From: Sterolibacterium sp.
Lineage (GTDB): Bacteria > Pseudomonadota > Gammaproteobacteria > Burkholderiales > Rhodocyclaceae
Direction: 5' to 3'
DNA: 64,000 nucleotides
Assembly (NCBI GenBank): GCA_023258955.1
Contig: JAHFRE010000001.1
Location: 29,777 to 93,776 of the forward strand
Within the stretch, counting starts at the first letter, position 1. The number at the start of each line of letters is the position of its first letter. Shown here piece by piece: positions 41,201 to 51,222 of this stretch. A program made the translations under genes and the position numbers. The notes under the pieces were generated by a model. The model was not told the DNA's origin. It saw nothing but the letters and a program-made list of their open reading frames with translations, and did not search any database.

Positions 41201-41683
41201 ATGGCTAGGCTTTCTCGCTTGCTCGGCATAGTGCTGTTCACCTTCTCTGTGGCTGTCAGCGCTGAAGCGCCGATGTCAGCAGCAAGAGGCCAATACATCT
41301 ACCTGCCCGTGTATTCGCATATCTACCAGGGAAAGCGAGACAAGCAGGGGAAACCGGAGATGGCACAGCTCTCCGCTCTGGTCAGCATCCGCAACACCGA
41401 CGACAAGCGCCCGATCCGCGTCACCTCGGCCCGCTATTTCGACACCCAGGGCAAGATGGTCAAAGACTTCGTCGCCAAGCCGCAAACTGTTCCGCCGTTT
41501 GGCACCTTGGAACTGTTCATCGAACGCGATGATTCCTCCGGCGGATCGGGTGCCAACTTTGCCATCACCTGGGATGCCGATGCCCTGACGAGTACGCCAT
41601 TGGTCGAAGCGGTGCATTCGCGGTCCGATCCGCGTTCGTTTGCCTTCATCACTTCTGGGCGTGTGCTGAAGACCTCGGACTAG
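41201..41683 (+). CDS. DUF3124 secreted protein
   Basis: A 160-residue exported protein. The signal peptide [21 protein letters not shown] precedes a beta-rich domain with [21 protein letters not shown] and [12 protein letters not shown], the conserved blocks of DUF3124. The ATG at 41201 gives the best signal peptide; an in-frame ATG at 41177 would add eight residues. The domain is often found in envelope proteins of proteobacteria and cyanobacteria, with no known biochemical role. It stands alone, with about 195 bases upstream in which no other feature is evident. Confidence 0.85.
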   Translation: MARLSRLLGIVLFTFSVAVSAEAPMSAARGQYIYLPVYSHIYQGKRDKQGKPEMAQLSALVSIRNTDDKRPIRVTSARYFDTQGKMVKDFVAKPQTVPPFGTLELFIERDDSSGGSGANFAITWDADALTSTPLVEAVHSRSDPRSFAFITSGRVLKTSD

Positions 41684-41749
41684 ACCGAGGCAGAGTTACG
41701 TTGGTCGTCCATCCCGACCAGAGCGCGCCCCGAGTTGTCCTCCGCGCCG

Positions 41750-43936
41750 TCAGATCGCCAGTTCCCCGGTGTTGAACGGCATGCGGCGCAGTCGCCGTCC
41801 CGTGGCAGCGGCGATGGCGTTGGCGACGGCCGGTGCAAGCGGTGGCACGCCCGGTTCACCGATGCCGGTCGGCGCTGCGCTGGACGGCACGATATGGACT
41901 TCCACCGCAGGCATCTCGTTGAGCCGCAGTAGCTCAAAGCCATCGAAGTTGTCCTGCTCGACGCGACCCGCCTTGAGCGTGATCTGCTGGTGCAAAGCGG
42001 CGCTCAGGGCGAAGCCGACGCTGCCCTCGAGCTGCGAGCGAATGTTGTCGGGATTGACGGCGGTACCGCAATCCACCGCGCAGACGACGCGATCCACCTT
42101 CAGCGAACCGTCCTTCTTCACCGTCACCTCGGCGACCTGGGCGACGATGGTGCGGAAGGATTCATGCACGGCGATTCCCCGCCCGCGTCGCTCGCCCGCG
42201 TTCGCTTTCAGGGGCGAACCCCAGTCGCCCTTGTCGGCCGCCAGTTTGAGCACCCGCGCGTGGTTCGGGTGCTCTGCCAGTAGCTGCAAGCGCAAAGCGA
42301 GCGGGTCCTTGCCCGTGGCGGCAGCTACTTCATCGATGAAGGTCTCGGTGGAAAAGGCGGTGTGGGTGGAGCCGACGGAACGCCACCAGAGGACGGGCAC
42401 GCGGATATCCGTGGGGGTGTGCAGCTCCACGACCAGGTTGGGAACGGCGTAGGGCAGATTGGTTGCGCCTTCGACCGAGACCGGGTCGATGCCGTTCTTG
42501 ATCATCGCTGCCATCGGCGAGCCCGCCATGATCGACTGGCCCACCAGGCGATGGCGCCAGCCGACCAGGTTGCCGTCGCTGTCGATCGCCGCCTCGAGCG
42601 CATGGTGGAACATGGGACGGTAGTAGCCGGCGCCCATGTCGTCTTCGCGCAGCCAGACCAGCTTGACCGGTACCCGGCCAGCGATCGCCTTGACGATCTG
42701 GGCCGCCTCCAGCAGGTAGTCCGAATCCTTGCTGGCGCGCCGGCCGAAGCTGCCACCGGCGAAAAGCATGTTGATCTTGACCTGCTCCGGCTTGATGCCG
42801 AAGAGCTGGGCCAGGCTGTGCTGGTCGGGCGTCTGCATCTGCTCGCCGTTCCAGACTTCGCAACCGTCTTTGCCCAGCCGGATCACGCAATTGAGCGGCT
42901 CCATCGCCGCGTGGGCAAGATAGGGAAAGTCGTAGGACGCGCTCAGCACCTTGGTCGCTCCGGCAAACGCCGTGTTGGTATCGCCGGCCTGCTTGGCGAC
43001 GGCCCCGGGCGTCTTGGCCAGCTCCTTGTAGCGGGCAAGAATTTCGTCGCTGCCGAGCTTGAAGGCGGCGCTCTCATCCCAGTCCACCGCCAGCGCATCC
43101 CGACCCTTCTTGGCGCTCCAGGTGTCCTTGGCGAGAACGGCGACGCCGCCGGGGATCTGCACCACGTCCACCACGCCCTTGATCGCCTTGGCGCGGCTGG
43201 CGTCGAAGGACTTGACCGTGGCGCCGAAGCGCGGCGGATGCGCGACCACCGCGACCAGCATGCCGGGCAGGAAAACGTCCTGGGTGAAACGGGCGGAGCC
43301 GTCGGTCTTGTCCTTGCTGTCGCGGCGGTTGGCCTGCTGGCCGATCAGACGGAAGTCCTTCGGATCCTTGAGCGCTACCTTGGTCGGCACCGCTTGCTTG
43401 GCGGCATCGAGCGCCAGTTCGCCAAAGGTTGCCTTGCGACCGCTGGCTGGATGGCTGACGACCCCGTCCCGCACCACGATGTCGGCTTCCCCCACTCGCC
43501 AACGTTGAGCCGCTGCCGCGACCAGCATCGCCCGCCCGGTGGCACCGGCTTGACGCAGCTGCTCCCAGGAGTTGGCGATCGCCGAACTGCCGCCAGTCCC
43601 CTGCATCGGGCCCCAGTTGAGGTTGTTGTAGCGCCGCGCGTCGGCCGGCGCGCCTTCGACCCGCACCGTCTTCCAGTCGGCGTCGAGTTCCTCGGCGACG
43701 ATGGTGGCCAGTCCCGTATGGCTGCCCTGGCCCATTTCCAGATGCTTGGCGATGACGATGACGCTGTTGTCGGCGCCGATGCGCAGGAAGGCGTTGGCCG
43801 CGAAGCTCGCCGTCGGAGCCTTGGCGACGGCGGCCGCCGCTGCCGCAAGTCCGGGGATGCAAAAGCCGAGGGTCAGACCGCCAGCGCCATGCAGGAAACG
43901 GCGGCGGCTCAGATTTTCAATGACGATTTGGCTCAT
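41750..43936 (-). CDS. Molybdenum hydroxylase large subunit (isoquinoline 1-oxidoreductase beta-like)
   Basis: A 728-residue molybdopterin subunit of the xanthine-oxidase family, of the IorB-like branch that oxidises N-heterocycles or aldehydes. A twin-arginine signal ([12 protein letters not shown]) lies at residues ~9-20, so the folded enzyme is exported. Cofactor-site motifs are visible: [17 protein letters not shown] near residue 70, [19 protein letters not shown] in the middle, and the C-terminal [17 protein letters not shown] with the catalytic glutamate. TAGGAG eight bases before 43936 supports that start over 44005. It follows the 2Fe-2S subunit by ten bases. No cytochrome c subunit is adjacent, so the electron acceptor is unknown. 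Confidence 0.91.
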   Translation of the reverse strand: MSQIVIENLSRRRFLHGAGGLTLGFCIPGLAAAAAAVAKAPTASFAANAFLRIGADNSVIVIAKHLEMGQGSHTGLATIVAEELDADWKTVRVEGAPADARRYNNLNWGPMQGTGGSSAIANSWEQLRQAGATGRAMLVAAAAQRWRVGEADIVVRDGVVSHPASGRKATFGELALDAAKQAVPTKVALKDPKDFRLIGQQANRRDSKDKTDGSARFTQDVFLPGMLVAVVAHPPRFGATVKSFDASRAKAIKGVVDVVQIPGGVAVLAKDTWSAKKGRDALAVDWDESAAFKLGSDEILARYKELAKTPGAVAKQAGDTNTAFAGATKVLSASYDFPYLAHAAMEPLNCVIRLGKDGCEVWNGEQMQTPDQHSLAQLFGIKPEQVKINMLFAGGSFGRRASKDSDYLLEAAQIVKAIAGRVPVKLVWLREDDMGAGYYRPMFHHALEAAIDSDGNLVGWRHRLVGQSIMAGSPMAAMIKNGIDPVSVEGATNLPYAVPNLVVELHTPTDIRVPVLWWRSVGSTHTAFSTETFIDEVAAATGKDPLALRLQLLAEHPNHARVLKLAADKGDWGSPLKANAGERRGRGIAVHESFRTIVAQVAEVTVKKDGSLKVDRVVCAVDCGTAVNPDNIRSQLEGSVGFALSAALHQQITLKAGRVEQDNFDGFELLRLNEMPAVEVHIVPSSAAPTGIGEPGVPPLAPAVANAIAAATGRRLRRMPFNTGELAI

Positions 43937-43946
43937 GACCGTTCTC

Positions 43947-44405
43947 CTAGGCCAACGCCTTGGCGGCTTCGTGGATGGCTGCGCGCACCCGCTGATAGGT
44001 CGCACAGCGACAGAGGTTGCCCGACATGGCAGCGTCGATGTCGGCGTCGCTGGGCTGGCGCTTGTGCGCCAGCAGCGCGACGGCGCTCATGATCTGCCCG
44101 GACTGGCAGTAGCCGCATTGCACGACGTCCAGCTTGCGCCAAGCCGCCTGCACCACCTTGCCGATTCGGTCGGCATCGATCGCCTCGATGGTCGTTATCC
44201 TGCGACCAACCGCTGACGACACCGCCGTCGAACACGACCGGGCAGGGGCCCCGTCCAGATAGACCGTGCAAGCGCCGCACAGTCCCTTTCCGCAACCATA
44301 CTTGGTGCCGGTGAGCTGCAGGGTGTCGCGCAGTACCCACAGCAGGGGCGTATCGGGCGCCACATCGACCTGGTGCGACTTGCCGTTCACGTTGAGCTTG
44401 ATCAT
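43947..44405 (-). CDS. 2Fe-2S small subunit of molybdenum hydroxylase (IorA-like)
   Basis: A 152-residue electron-transfer subunit for the large subunit encoded next. Two iron-sulfur sites are complete: the plant-ferredoxin type with Cys38, 43, 46 and 58 ([16 protein letters not shown]), and the helical type with Cys97, 100, 132 and 134 (QCGYCQSGQ and LCRCATY). It has no signal peptide, so it would be exported as a complex with the Tat-signal subunit, as for related enzymes. The upstream region has a GAAGGAG ribosome site and an AT-rich stretch (ATATCATCTATACG on the coding strand) that may include the promoter. The pair forms a two-gene operon. Confidence 0.93.
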   Translation of the reverse strand: MIKLNVNGKSHQVDVAPDTPLLWVLRDTLQLTGTKYGCGKGLCGACTVYLDGAPARSCSTAVSSAVGRRITTIEAIDADRIGKVVQAAWRKLDVVQCGYCQSGQIMSAVALLAHKRQPSDADIDAAMSGNLCRCATYQRVRAAIHEAAKALA

Positions 44406-44534
44406 GTCGGCGCTCCTTCAGCGATATGCTGTAAACGTATAGATGATATTTCGTCCGCTCGCCAGCGGACGACCGCAACCGCCACGGTGATGCCGTCGAC
44501 CGCTCCGCAGCTTATCGTGCCACAGGCATCCGCT

Positions 44535-46514
44535 CTAACGCAGCAGCGGCCACTCGGCACGCACCCAGAGTTCGCGGCCGTCAACCGGAAATGGGGTGCT
44601 GCCGGGCGTTCCCAGCACGCTGGCGTCATAGGGCTGCGGGATCAACTGCTTGGCGTTGCCGACGTTGCGTACGCCGAAACTCAAAGTCAAAGGCGTCAGC
44701 TTGTAGCGCGCTGCGACGTGCAAGGTCTTTTCGGCGGGCAGAACCTGCTGGCCGTAGGTCCCGAGAGCCTGCGAATAGGCAAACGCGGCGCGCGACCCCA
44801 GGTAGCGGGCATCGAACTGCACACTCAGGTTCGGAACCGCGGTTCGCCAGTCGAGCCACAGGTTGGCGATCTGCTTCGCGGCGCCGAGATTCTGCCCGCG
44901 CTGGTCGAGGCTTTGATACAAGGGCAGCGCATAATCGTTGGCGCGAGCGAGATCATAGTTGCCCTGGATCGTCACCCGGTCGCCGCGATACCAATATTGC
45001 AGATCGATGCCGCGGGTCCGGCTCGGCGCGTTGTTGGCAAAGCCGCCCGGATTTGGCAGGTACACGATCGCGCGATCGATCGTTTGGGCGAAGATCGAGC
45101 CGGTCAAGTAGCTCCGCTCGCTCAGCACATGTCCGCACTCCAGCTCATTCACCGTGGTGTACTCGGACTTGAGCGTCGGCTGATTGGGATGATTGGTCGG
45201 GTTGATTTGCTCCAGATTCGGGTCGCGCGAAGCCGTGCCGCGCAGCGCCTTGCAATGCCAGGCGGGCGTCGTTCGCGTCATGGCGAACTGCGGCGTAACC
45301 GTCGTGCCGCTGTATTGGTGGTCGGAGACGCGGGCACCCAGCGATAGATTGTAGCCGCCGAGGGTGAGGTCCCAGTTGCCGTAGATGGCCGATTCGCTGT
45401 ATCTCGATTTTGCGTCCGGGGCCAACCAGATGTCGGCCGCCACGCCTTGCTGCGGCCCGAGCGCCCGATCCCGCAATAGTTGATGGTAGAGGCCGAACAC
45501 CACGCTGGCGTCGCCCGCGTATCTGTTCGTGGCATCGAGCCGAGCGTCGAGACGCTCGCCCGGAATGTTGTAGGCGTAGGTCGCGTCCGAAGACTTCCAG
45601 GACGACTCGCTGTGATAGGACAGGCGTGGGCGCACGGTCCAGTTCCCGGCGAGGGCGAAATCGCGGGAGACCGCCATGTTCAGCTGGTTGAAGCTGACAA
45701 CCCGTCCCGGGTTGTAGGTGCCGAAATACTGCACACCATCCATCGAATAGTCGCTATAGAAGAGATCGACTTTGGTGCCCAGCCAATCGGCGCTGGCGGC
45801 CAGGCTCGATCCGGTGGTGCCGATCCGGGCGACATCGACCGGCGTCCCCATGTCGTCGATCCAGGTGCCGGCACCCCAACGGCCGGAATTGAAACTGCCC
45901 GCGACCGCCAGTGAGCCGCTGGCAAAGTCCAATCGCTTGTTGAAGCTGACCATCCCGGTCCTGGCGCCGGACTGATCCATCCCGGTAACCGCGACGTGGG
46001 CGCTGCTGGCTTGATTGTGGGTATAGATGCGGATCACCGCGAGCTGGGCACTGTCGCCATACTTGACGCTGCCAGGCCCGCGCAGGATCTCCACGCGATC
46101 GAGCTGGTCGGCAGGCAGGTACGGCGGCAGCGGAAAGGTGCCGAAGATGACATCGTTTACCGGAATGTCGTTGACCAGATATTCGATCTTGCCTTCGTGC
46201 GCCCAGTTGCCCCGCAGCAGCAGATTGACGGCGTTGTGGTTGTCCATGCCGAGGCTGACACCCGGAATATGCAGGAGTACATCGCGAAGGGTGCGCGCAC
46301 CCATCGCCTGAATGTCCGTTGAGTTGAAGATGGTGATGATGCCGGGTTGGGAGCGCCAGGAGCTGGAGAAGTTTCCTGCGGTATCCACCGGAATGTTGAT
46401 CAGTTCCTCCAGCGACAGGTCGAGCAATGTCTCATCGACGGTGGCCGCAGCCTGCACCGCCGCAGATAACAGCGTCGCCAAGCACGGAACAGCCAAACGA
46501 CGTCGCCAAGTCAT
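44535..46514 (-). CDS. TonB-dependent outer-membrane receptor
   Basis: A 659-residue outer-membrane receptor. A signal peptide (about residues 1-22) is followed by a plug domain with the typical segments GIITIFNSTDIQAMGARTLR, IPGVSLGMDNHNAVNLLLRG and VEILRGPGSVKYGDSA (about 55-170). A long beta-barrel of alternating strands follows. The last residues, LWVRAEWPLLR, do not end in the usual aromatic C-terminal residue. The ligand is unknown; the branch resembles colicin I/vitamin-B12-type receptors. It starts 22 bases after the lipoprotein methyltransferase gene, so the two are probably co-transcribed. Confidence 0.9.
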   Translation of the reverse strand: MTWRRRLAVPCLATLLSAAVQAAATVDETLLDLSLEELINIPVDTAGNFSSSWRSQPGIITIFNSTDIQAMGARTLRDVLLHIPGVSLGMDNHNAVNLLLRGNWAHEGKIEYLVNDIPVNDVIFGTFPLPPYLPADQLDRVEILRGPGSVKYGDSAQLAVIRIYTHNQASSAHVAVTGMDQSGARTGMVSFNKRLDFASGSLAVAGSFNSGRWGAGTWIDDMGTPVDVARIGTTGSSLAASADWLGTKVDLFYSDYSMDGVQYFGTYNPGRVVSFNQLNMAVSRDFALAGNWTVRPRLSYHSESSWKSSDATYAYNIPGERLDARLDATNRYAGDASVVFGLYHQLLRDRALGPQQGVAADIWLAPDAKSRYSESAIYGNWDLTLGGYNLSLGARVSDHQYSGTTVTPQFAMTRTTPAWHCKALRGTASRDPNLEQINPTNHPNQPTLKSEYTTVNELECGHVLSERSYLTGSIFAQTIDRAIVYLPNPGGFANNAPSRTRGIDLQYWYRGDRVTIQGNYDLARANDYALPLYQSLDQRGQNLGAAKQIANLWLDWRTAVPNLSVQFDARYLGSRAAFAYSQALGTYGQQVLPAEKTLHVAARYKLTPLTLSFGVRNVGNAKQLIPQPYDASVLGTPGSTPFPVDGRELWVRAEWPLLR

Positions 46515-46536
46515 GAGCAGAGTTGGCTGCCGCGGT

Positions 46537-47358
46537 TCAAGGTTTGACGAACTTCAGGATGAATTCATCCTTCGCTTGGCTGGCCTCGGGCCGCTCGCGA
46601 TCCCGGGGGTCGGCGGGATTGCGCAGAAAATCGCCGCTGGCCGCAAGTTTGAATCCGGCAGCCTCCACTTCCCGGCGCAGGAACGCTTCTTCGATCCGAT
46701 GCAGGGTGCCCGATTCGCCGATGCCGGTACCAGGACGTCCCGAGTGGTCGGCGATGACATAGAAACCGCCGGGTTTGAGGGCAGCGAATACCGCGCTGTT
46801 CATCTGTGCGCGGTCCACCTGCAGGTGACCCAGATCGTGGTAGTTGAACATGAGCGTCACCAGATCGAGACCGGCACGCGCGACTTCCGGCGGAATGGGC
46901 TCCTCAAACCTTCTGAGCACCGGAACGATATTGGCCACGACCGGATTGCGCGCTCTGTCTGCCAACAGCTGCGCCGACGTCGGCCGTGGCGGAACCGAGG
47001 CTGGGCGCGGCGCGCTTTGTCCATAGACGCGGCCATTGGGGCCAACGGCGCGGGCGATCAGTTCGGTGGTGTAACCAGCGCCGGCGCTGAGATCGAGCGC
47101 CACCATGCCAGGCCGTACGCCGATGAAGGCGAGCACCGCCGCGGGCTTGCGCCGGCCATCGTTGGCGCGATCTGCAGCGCTGCGATCCGGGCTGGCGACG
47201 ATCTCGCCGATGCGCTCCTTGCTGATCTCGGCGGCGGCAGCGGCAGCGGGCGCCTCAGCGAGGCTGGTGCAGCCAGACAGGGCAAGCACCATCGCGATCA
47301 TCGCCAACCGGGAAGGTGCTTTGCTCGATCCGGCGGCGGCAACAAGCGAGTTGGTCAT
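46537..47358 (-). CDS. Lipoprotein with class I SAM-methyltransferase fold
   Basis: A 273-residue protein with a lipoprotein signal (lipobox LSGC, Cys at residue 30). The domain after it has the class I methyltransferase order: ALDLSAGAGYTTELIARAVG (motif I), LDLVTLMFNYHDLG (motif IV region) and LKPGGFYVIADHSGRPG (motif V/VI). Such exported methyltransferase-like proteins occur in proteobacteria; whether SAM is available in the periplasm is unclear, so the domain may bind another ligand. AAAGGA nine bases upstream supports the ATG at 47358; an extension to 47556 lacks a signal. It is the first gene of a pair with the TonB receptor. Confidence 0.86.
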   Translation of the reverse strand: MTNSLVAAAGSSKAPSRLAMIAMVLALSGCTSLAEAPAAAAAAEISKERIGEIVASPDRSAADRANDGRRKPAAVLAFIGVRPGMVALDLSAGAGYTTELIARAVGPNGRVYGQSAPRPASVPPRPTSAQLLADRARNPVVANIVPVLRRFEEPIPPEVARAGLDLVTLMFNYHDLGHLQVDRAQMNSAVFAALKPGGFYVIADHSGRPGTGIGESGTLHRIEEAFLRREVEAAGFKLAASGDFLRNPADPRDRERPEASQAKDEFILKFVKP

Positions 47359-47657
47359 GGCTGGGGTCCTTTGCAAGATGTGGCGCGCCAAGACCATCAC
47401 TCTACTGCAGTTATTGCCCGTCTCCAATATTTCGACGCCAGCTGCAGCGCGGTCATCGGTGCTCGTCCGGAACTCGAACGTCAAGGACATCGCCGCCACC
47501 AAACGCGGTGGCCGCGCGCCCCGGGGGGCGACATCCCCGCCTGGATTGAATGTCAATGGGAAGTGGTAGTAGTATTTGCTTCATCCAGGGGCACCTATTG
47601 CAGCGACTTCCTGGATCGGGTTTGTTCCTAAAGCCATCAGACCGCGAAGGGGATATC

Positions 47658-48182
47658 ATGTTGATGAGACTGTTCGTCAGTTTGGCAATCGTTGGCGTAG
47701 CGACACTCGGCGCCGGCGCGAGTTCGGCGCAGCAATCCAATCCGCGCGATGCCGTGCCGGAAAAGATGGCGTTCAATATTCCTTACGGAGTGCCGATCTC
47801 CTTGGCCCGGGCCGACGAAGCGATCGCCGCCGCCGCGGCGGAAGCCGGCAAGCACGGCTGGCCGATGAATATCGCGGTTGTAGACGCTGGCGGCAACCTC
47901 GTGAGTTTCAAGCGCATGGACGGCGCTCAGCTGGCCTCGATCCAGGTTTCGCAGCACAAGGCGCGCGCCGCCGCCACCTACCGCCGCGAGACCAAGGTTT
48001 TTGAGAACGCCATCCAAGAGGGCAACCTTCCCTATCTATTGACCCTCGATGGCATCATCGCCTCACGCGGTGGTATTCCCTTGGTCGATGGCGGCAAGAT
48101 CATCGGCGCCATCGGTTGCTCTGGCGGTTCGGGCTCGCAAGACGAGGTCGTGTGCAAGGCTGGCGCAGCAACCATAAAGTAA
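47658..48182 (+). CDS. Secreted GlcG/HbpS-family heme-binding-like protein
   Basis: A 174-residue exported protein with a signal peptide (MLMRLFVSLAIVGVATLGAG) and a GlcG/HbpS (Haem_degrading) domain. Conserved blocks are ADEAIAAAAAEAGKHGWPM, VVDAGGNLVSFKRMDGA and a glycine-rich end IGAIGCSGGSGSQDE. The family includes heme-binding HbpS and proteins from glycolate and other catabolic operons; the true ligand is often unknown. AAGGGG about seven bases before 47658 sets the start. It is divergent from the methyltransferase gene, with about 300 bases between starts in which no other gene is supported. Confidence 0.88.
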   Translation: MLMRLFVSLAIVGVATLGAGASSAQQSNPRDAVPEKMAFNIPYGVPISLARADEAIAAAAAEAGKHGWPMNIAVVDAGGNLVSFKRMDGAQLASIQVSQHKARAAATYRRETKVFENAIQEGNLPYLLTLDGIIASRGGIPLVDGGKIIGAIGCSGGSGSQDEVVCKAGAATIK

Positions 48183-48420
48183 CGCGTCGCCCATTTGACG
48201 GACCGTTAGGCGCGGGCGCTGCTCAAGAGGCGCCGGTCAGTCGGCAACCGTTGGCAAAGGTTTCGTAGAAGGGGCCGTCGGCGCCGGATTGGTGCTCGGT
48301 CCCGTACGCTACACCTGGCGCGTGATTGCCTTCGAGCCATCGACGCCGTTGATCGCGAAATTCATGCTGCCGCTATTCAGGTTGAAGAGTGGCAGGGTGA
48401 CCGTGCCGACGGCGATCTCG

Positions 48421-48777
48421 TCAATCGCTCGACCGGCCAGCACCGGCGATCAGGATCACGCGGGCCCCGGGTCGCCAGTTGCTCGTGGTCGCCGCCAGGA
48501 AGGTGTGCATCGTCCCATCGCTCATGCGAACCGTGACTTCGGCCATCGCGCTGCTGGCGTCGGTGTTGCGCGTCGTCCGAGTAGAGGCGACCACCCCGCA
48601 TTCCGCGCAGGCGGGTCGCAAGATTGGCCCGGCGTCTGGCTGGACGATCTGCTGTTGGCCACGGCCGGCGGACGGCCAAGCCACCACCGCCGTCGCGACC
48701 GAGGTCCCGAGCAGTATCGCGGCGAAGGCGCCGAGCAACGGCGGGTAGCAAAAGAGGGTCAGGCTGGTCGCTTGCAT
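48421..48777 (-). CDS. Small secreted protein with CAECGVV motif
   Basis: A 118-residue predicted envelope protein. The N terminus is hydrophobic (LLGAFAAILLGTSVATAVVAW). The exported part contains CAECGVVASTR, then AEVTVRMSDGTMHTF and W.PGARVILI-type strands. A CxxCGxV segment followed by a small beta domain is common in short outer-membrane or periplasmic proteins of betaproteobacteria. The ATG at 48777 is chosen for the signal region, but the ribosome site is weak. An opposite-strand frame of similar length lacks recognisable features and is treated as its shadow. Function unknown. Confidence 0.55.
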   Translation of the reverse strand: MQATSLTLFCYPPLLGAFAAILLGTSVATAVVAWPSAGRGQQQIVQPDAGPILRPACAECGVVASTRTTRNTDASSAMAEVTVRMSDGTMHTFLAATTSNWRPGARVILIAGAGRSSD

Positions 48778-48986
48778 GATGGGGCCAGGGTCGCAGCAAC
48801 GCCTCATCCCGTCTGTGCGTTGGGACATATAGCGCCGGTGCTCGAGTCCGGGATGACGGGGCAGCCAGGGGGCATAGGCGCCGCCGCCAGCGCCGTGGCC
48901 AAGGTGGTTTGGCGCACAGAATGGCCAGCGTGAAGAACGTAGCTTGCAGGTCGCGGTCAAATCAAAACGCGGCGAAGGATCGAGCC

Positions 48987-51083
48987 ATGGACCATGTCAA
49001 GCACATAAGATTGGGATTGGACGCGCGGCATGCGAGCAGCGCGCATCGTTTGCCCGGGCGGGTATTCGGCGCCGCGGTCGTCGCGCTGGCGCTGGCCGCC
49101 TGCGGCATCGGCGGCAGTCAAACGGCAACAGGCGGTTCGGCCCCGGGCGCCCCCGGCTTGAGTCTGCTGGCGGGCGGATTGGGTGGCAGCGGCAATACCG
49201 ATGGGCCGAGCGGCCGATTTCTTGGCCCGGAGGCGATCGCGGTCGATGCAACGGGCAACCTCTACGTCGCCGATGAATTCAATCACACGGTGCGCAAGAT
49301 CTCTGCTGCGGGCGTGATCACCACGCTCGCGGGCTTGGCCGGCGTCAGCGGCTCGGCCGACGGCGTCGGTAACGCGGCGCGCTTTTATCAGCCTTCGGGC
49401 ATAGCCGTCGATGTCGCCGGCAACGTGTATGTCGCCGATAGCGCCAACGACACGATCCGCAAGATCAGCGCGGGCGGCAGCGTGACGACCATCGCCGGGC
49501 GCGCGGGTGTCGGCGGCTCGAACGACGGCCCACCCGGCAGCGCCACCTTCGAATCGCCGGGTGGGCTGGCGCTGGATCCCGGCGGCAACATCTATGTGGC
49601 CGGTCGAAGCGCAAACAACATCCGCAAGGTCGCGCCCGACGGTGCCGTCTCCACCGTGGCCGGCACCGGGCTGCGCGGCGCCCAGGATGGTGCCGGCGCA
49701 CAGGCAAGCTTTTCCTATCCGACAAATCTCGCGCTGGACCGCAGCGGCAACATCTACGTGGCCGACAGAGACAATTTTACGATCCGCCTGATCGCGCCCA
49801 ACGGCGTGGTATCGACGCTGGCCGGGGCCCCAGGGCTGTCCGCCTCGGTGGACGGCGTCGGTACGGCGGCGCGCTTCACCGGCCCGCGCAGCATCGCGGT
49901 CGACTCCTCGGGCACGATCTACGTCGCCGACGGCGGCGATTATCGCGCGCCCAACAACCGGATCCGCAAGATCGGTGCTGGCGCCAACGTCACCACCATC
50001 GCCGGCAACGCCGGCGCCTTTAGCGCAACCGATGGCGTCGGCGCGGCGGCCAACTTCGCCGACCTGGCGGGCATCGCGGTCGATGCCGCGGGCATGCTGT
50101 TCGTCGCCGATTGGGCGGGCAACACCATTCGCCAAGTGACGCCCCTGGGCGCAGTGACGACGATCGCCGGCAAATTTCCGGCGACCGGCGCGATCAACGG
50201 CAGCGGTACCGAGGCGCGCTTCAATTCACCGCAAAATGCCGCAGTGGATGCGGCTGGCAGCGTCTATGTCGCCGACAGCGCCAACAATTTGATTCGCAGG
50301 ATCGCACCCGACGGGACGACCTCGACCTTGGCCGGCCTCGCCGGTATCGCTGGTAGCGCCGACGGCAGCGCCGCAACGGCGACCTTCAGCAGCCCGGCCG
50401 GCATCGCCCTCGATGCGAGCGGGGCGATCTACGTCGCCGATGCCGGCAGCCACCTGATACGCAAGCTGTCGCCGGCCGGGAGCGTCACGACGCTGGCCGG
50501 CGCAGATTGGCCGACGCCGATCAACAGCGGATTCTTCGGTTCGATTCCTGGTAGCGTGCCGGTCGCCTTGACCGTTGATCGGCAAGGCAATATCTACGTC
50601 GCCGATGCCGGCATGAACATGATACGCAAGCTGAGCTCCGGCGGCGTAGCGAGCATCGTCGCCAGCACAGCGGCGGCGCGGGGCGTTGCCGTCGATGCGG
50701 CGGGCAACCTGTATGTGGCCGACAGCGGCAACGATACGATACGCAAGATCACCCCTGCCGGGCAGGACACGGTGTTGGCCGGAAGCGTTGGATCTCCAGG
50801 GTTTGCCGACGGTAGCGGCAGCGCCGCCCGATTCAAGAATCCCGGTTCCCTGGCGGTTGATGAGCTTGGCAACCTCTATGTTGCAGATACCGGCAACCAC
50901 CTCGTACGCAAGATCAACGCCACCGGGTTGGTGACAACGGTGGCGGGGAGACCCGGTTCGATCGGCGTGTTGTTGGGCGATCTGCCCGGTAGTCTCAGCG
51001 CGCCGATCGCCATCGCGATCTATGGCAACGACGTTCTGTTCACCACTTCGGAGAACGCCCTGCTGAAGATCAAATTGCGCTGA
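48987..51083 (+). CDS. NHL-repeat beta-propeller lipoprotein
   Basis: A 698-residue lipoprotein (lipobox LAAC, Cys39) made almost entirely of NHL repeats. Eleven complete repeats of ~50-58 residues and one degenerate last repeat can be counted from about residue 65. Each has the core IAVDAAGNLYVAD, then NxTIRKI, then VTTLAG and DGxGxxARF. The number exceeds one six-bladed propeller and fits two consecutive propellers. Such proteins bind proteins, polysaccharides or small ligands at the cell surface. GAAGGA seven bases before the ATG at 48987 sets the start; upstream in-frame codons do not form a signal. No obvious partner gene lies nearby. Confidence 0.9.
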   Translation: MDHVKHIRLGLDARHASSAHRLPGRVFGAAVVALALAACGIGGSQTATGGSAPGAPGLSLLAGGLGGSGNTDGPSGRFLGPEAIAVDATGNLYVADEFNHTVRKISAAGVITTLAGLAGVSGSADGVGNAARFYQPSGIAVDVAGNVYVADSANDTIRKISAGGSVTTIAGRAGVGGSNDGPPGSATFESPGGLALDPGGNIYVAGRSANNIRKVAPDGAVSTVAGTGLRGAQDGAGAQASFSYPTNLALDRSGNIYVADRDNFTIRLIAPNGVVSTLAGAPGLSASVDGVGTAARFTGPRSIAVDSSGTIYVADGGDYRAPNNRIRKIGAGANVTTIAGNAGAFSATDGVGAAANFADLAGIAVDAAGMLFVADWAGNTIRQVTPLGAVTTIAGKFPATGAINGSGTEARFNSPQNAAVDAAGSVYVADSANNLIRRIAPDGTTSTLAGLAGIAGSADGSAATATFSSPAGIALDASGAIYVADAGSHLIRKLSPAGSVTTLAGADWPTPINSGFFGSIPGSVPVALTVDRQGNIYVADAGMNMIRKLSSGGVASIVASTAAARGVAVDAAGNLYVADSGNDTIRKITPAGQDTVLAGSVGSPGFADGSGSAARFKNPGSLAVDELGNLYVADTGNHLVRKINATGLVTTVAGRPGSIGVLLGDLPGSLSAPIAIAIYGNDVLFTTSENALLKIKLR

Positions 51084-51222
51084 GCCGGCGTGGGGCCGCA
51101 GGAATGCGGTCGTCGCTGCCAGTCTTGCCAACCTGCTGATTGGGCATTAGGAGCGCGGAGCGGGGGCTTGCCGAAATTGATCCATAAGCGCGGGAAGGTG
51201 TTGTCGCTGTGACGCTGCTCAA

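Noticed and set aside
48289..48933. A 214-codon plus-strand frame
   Set aside because: It is opposite the small secreted protein at 48421-48777; its product is Arg/Gly/Ala-rich with no recognised motif, whereas the minus-strand frame has a hydrophobic leader and the CAECG motif.
49194..50990. Periodic sequence that could be mistaken for a tandem DNA repeat array or CRISPR
   Set aside because: The period of ~50-58 residues is at protein level (NHL repeats) inside one open frame; the DNA units are diverged and there are no constant direct repeats with unique spacers.
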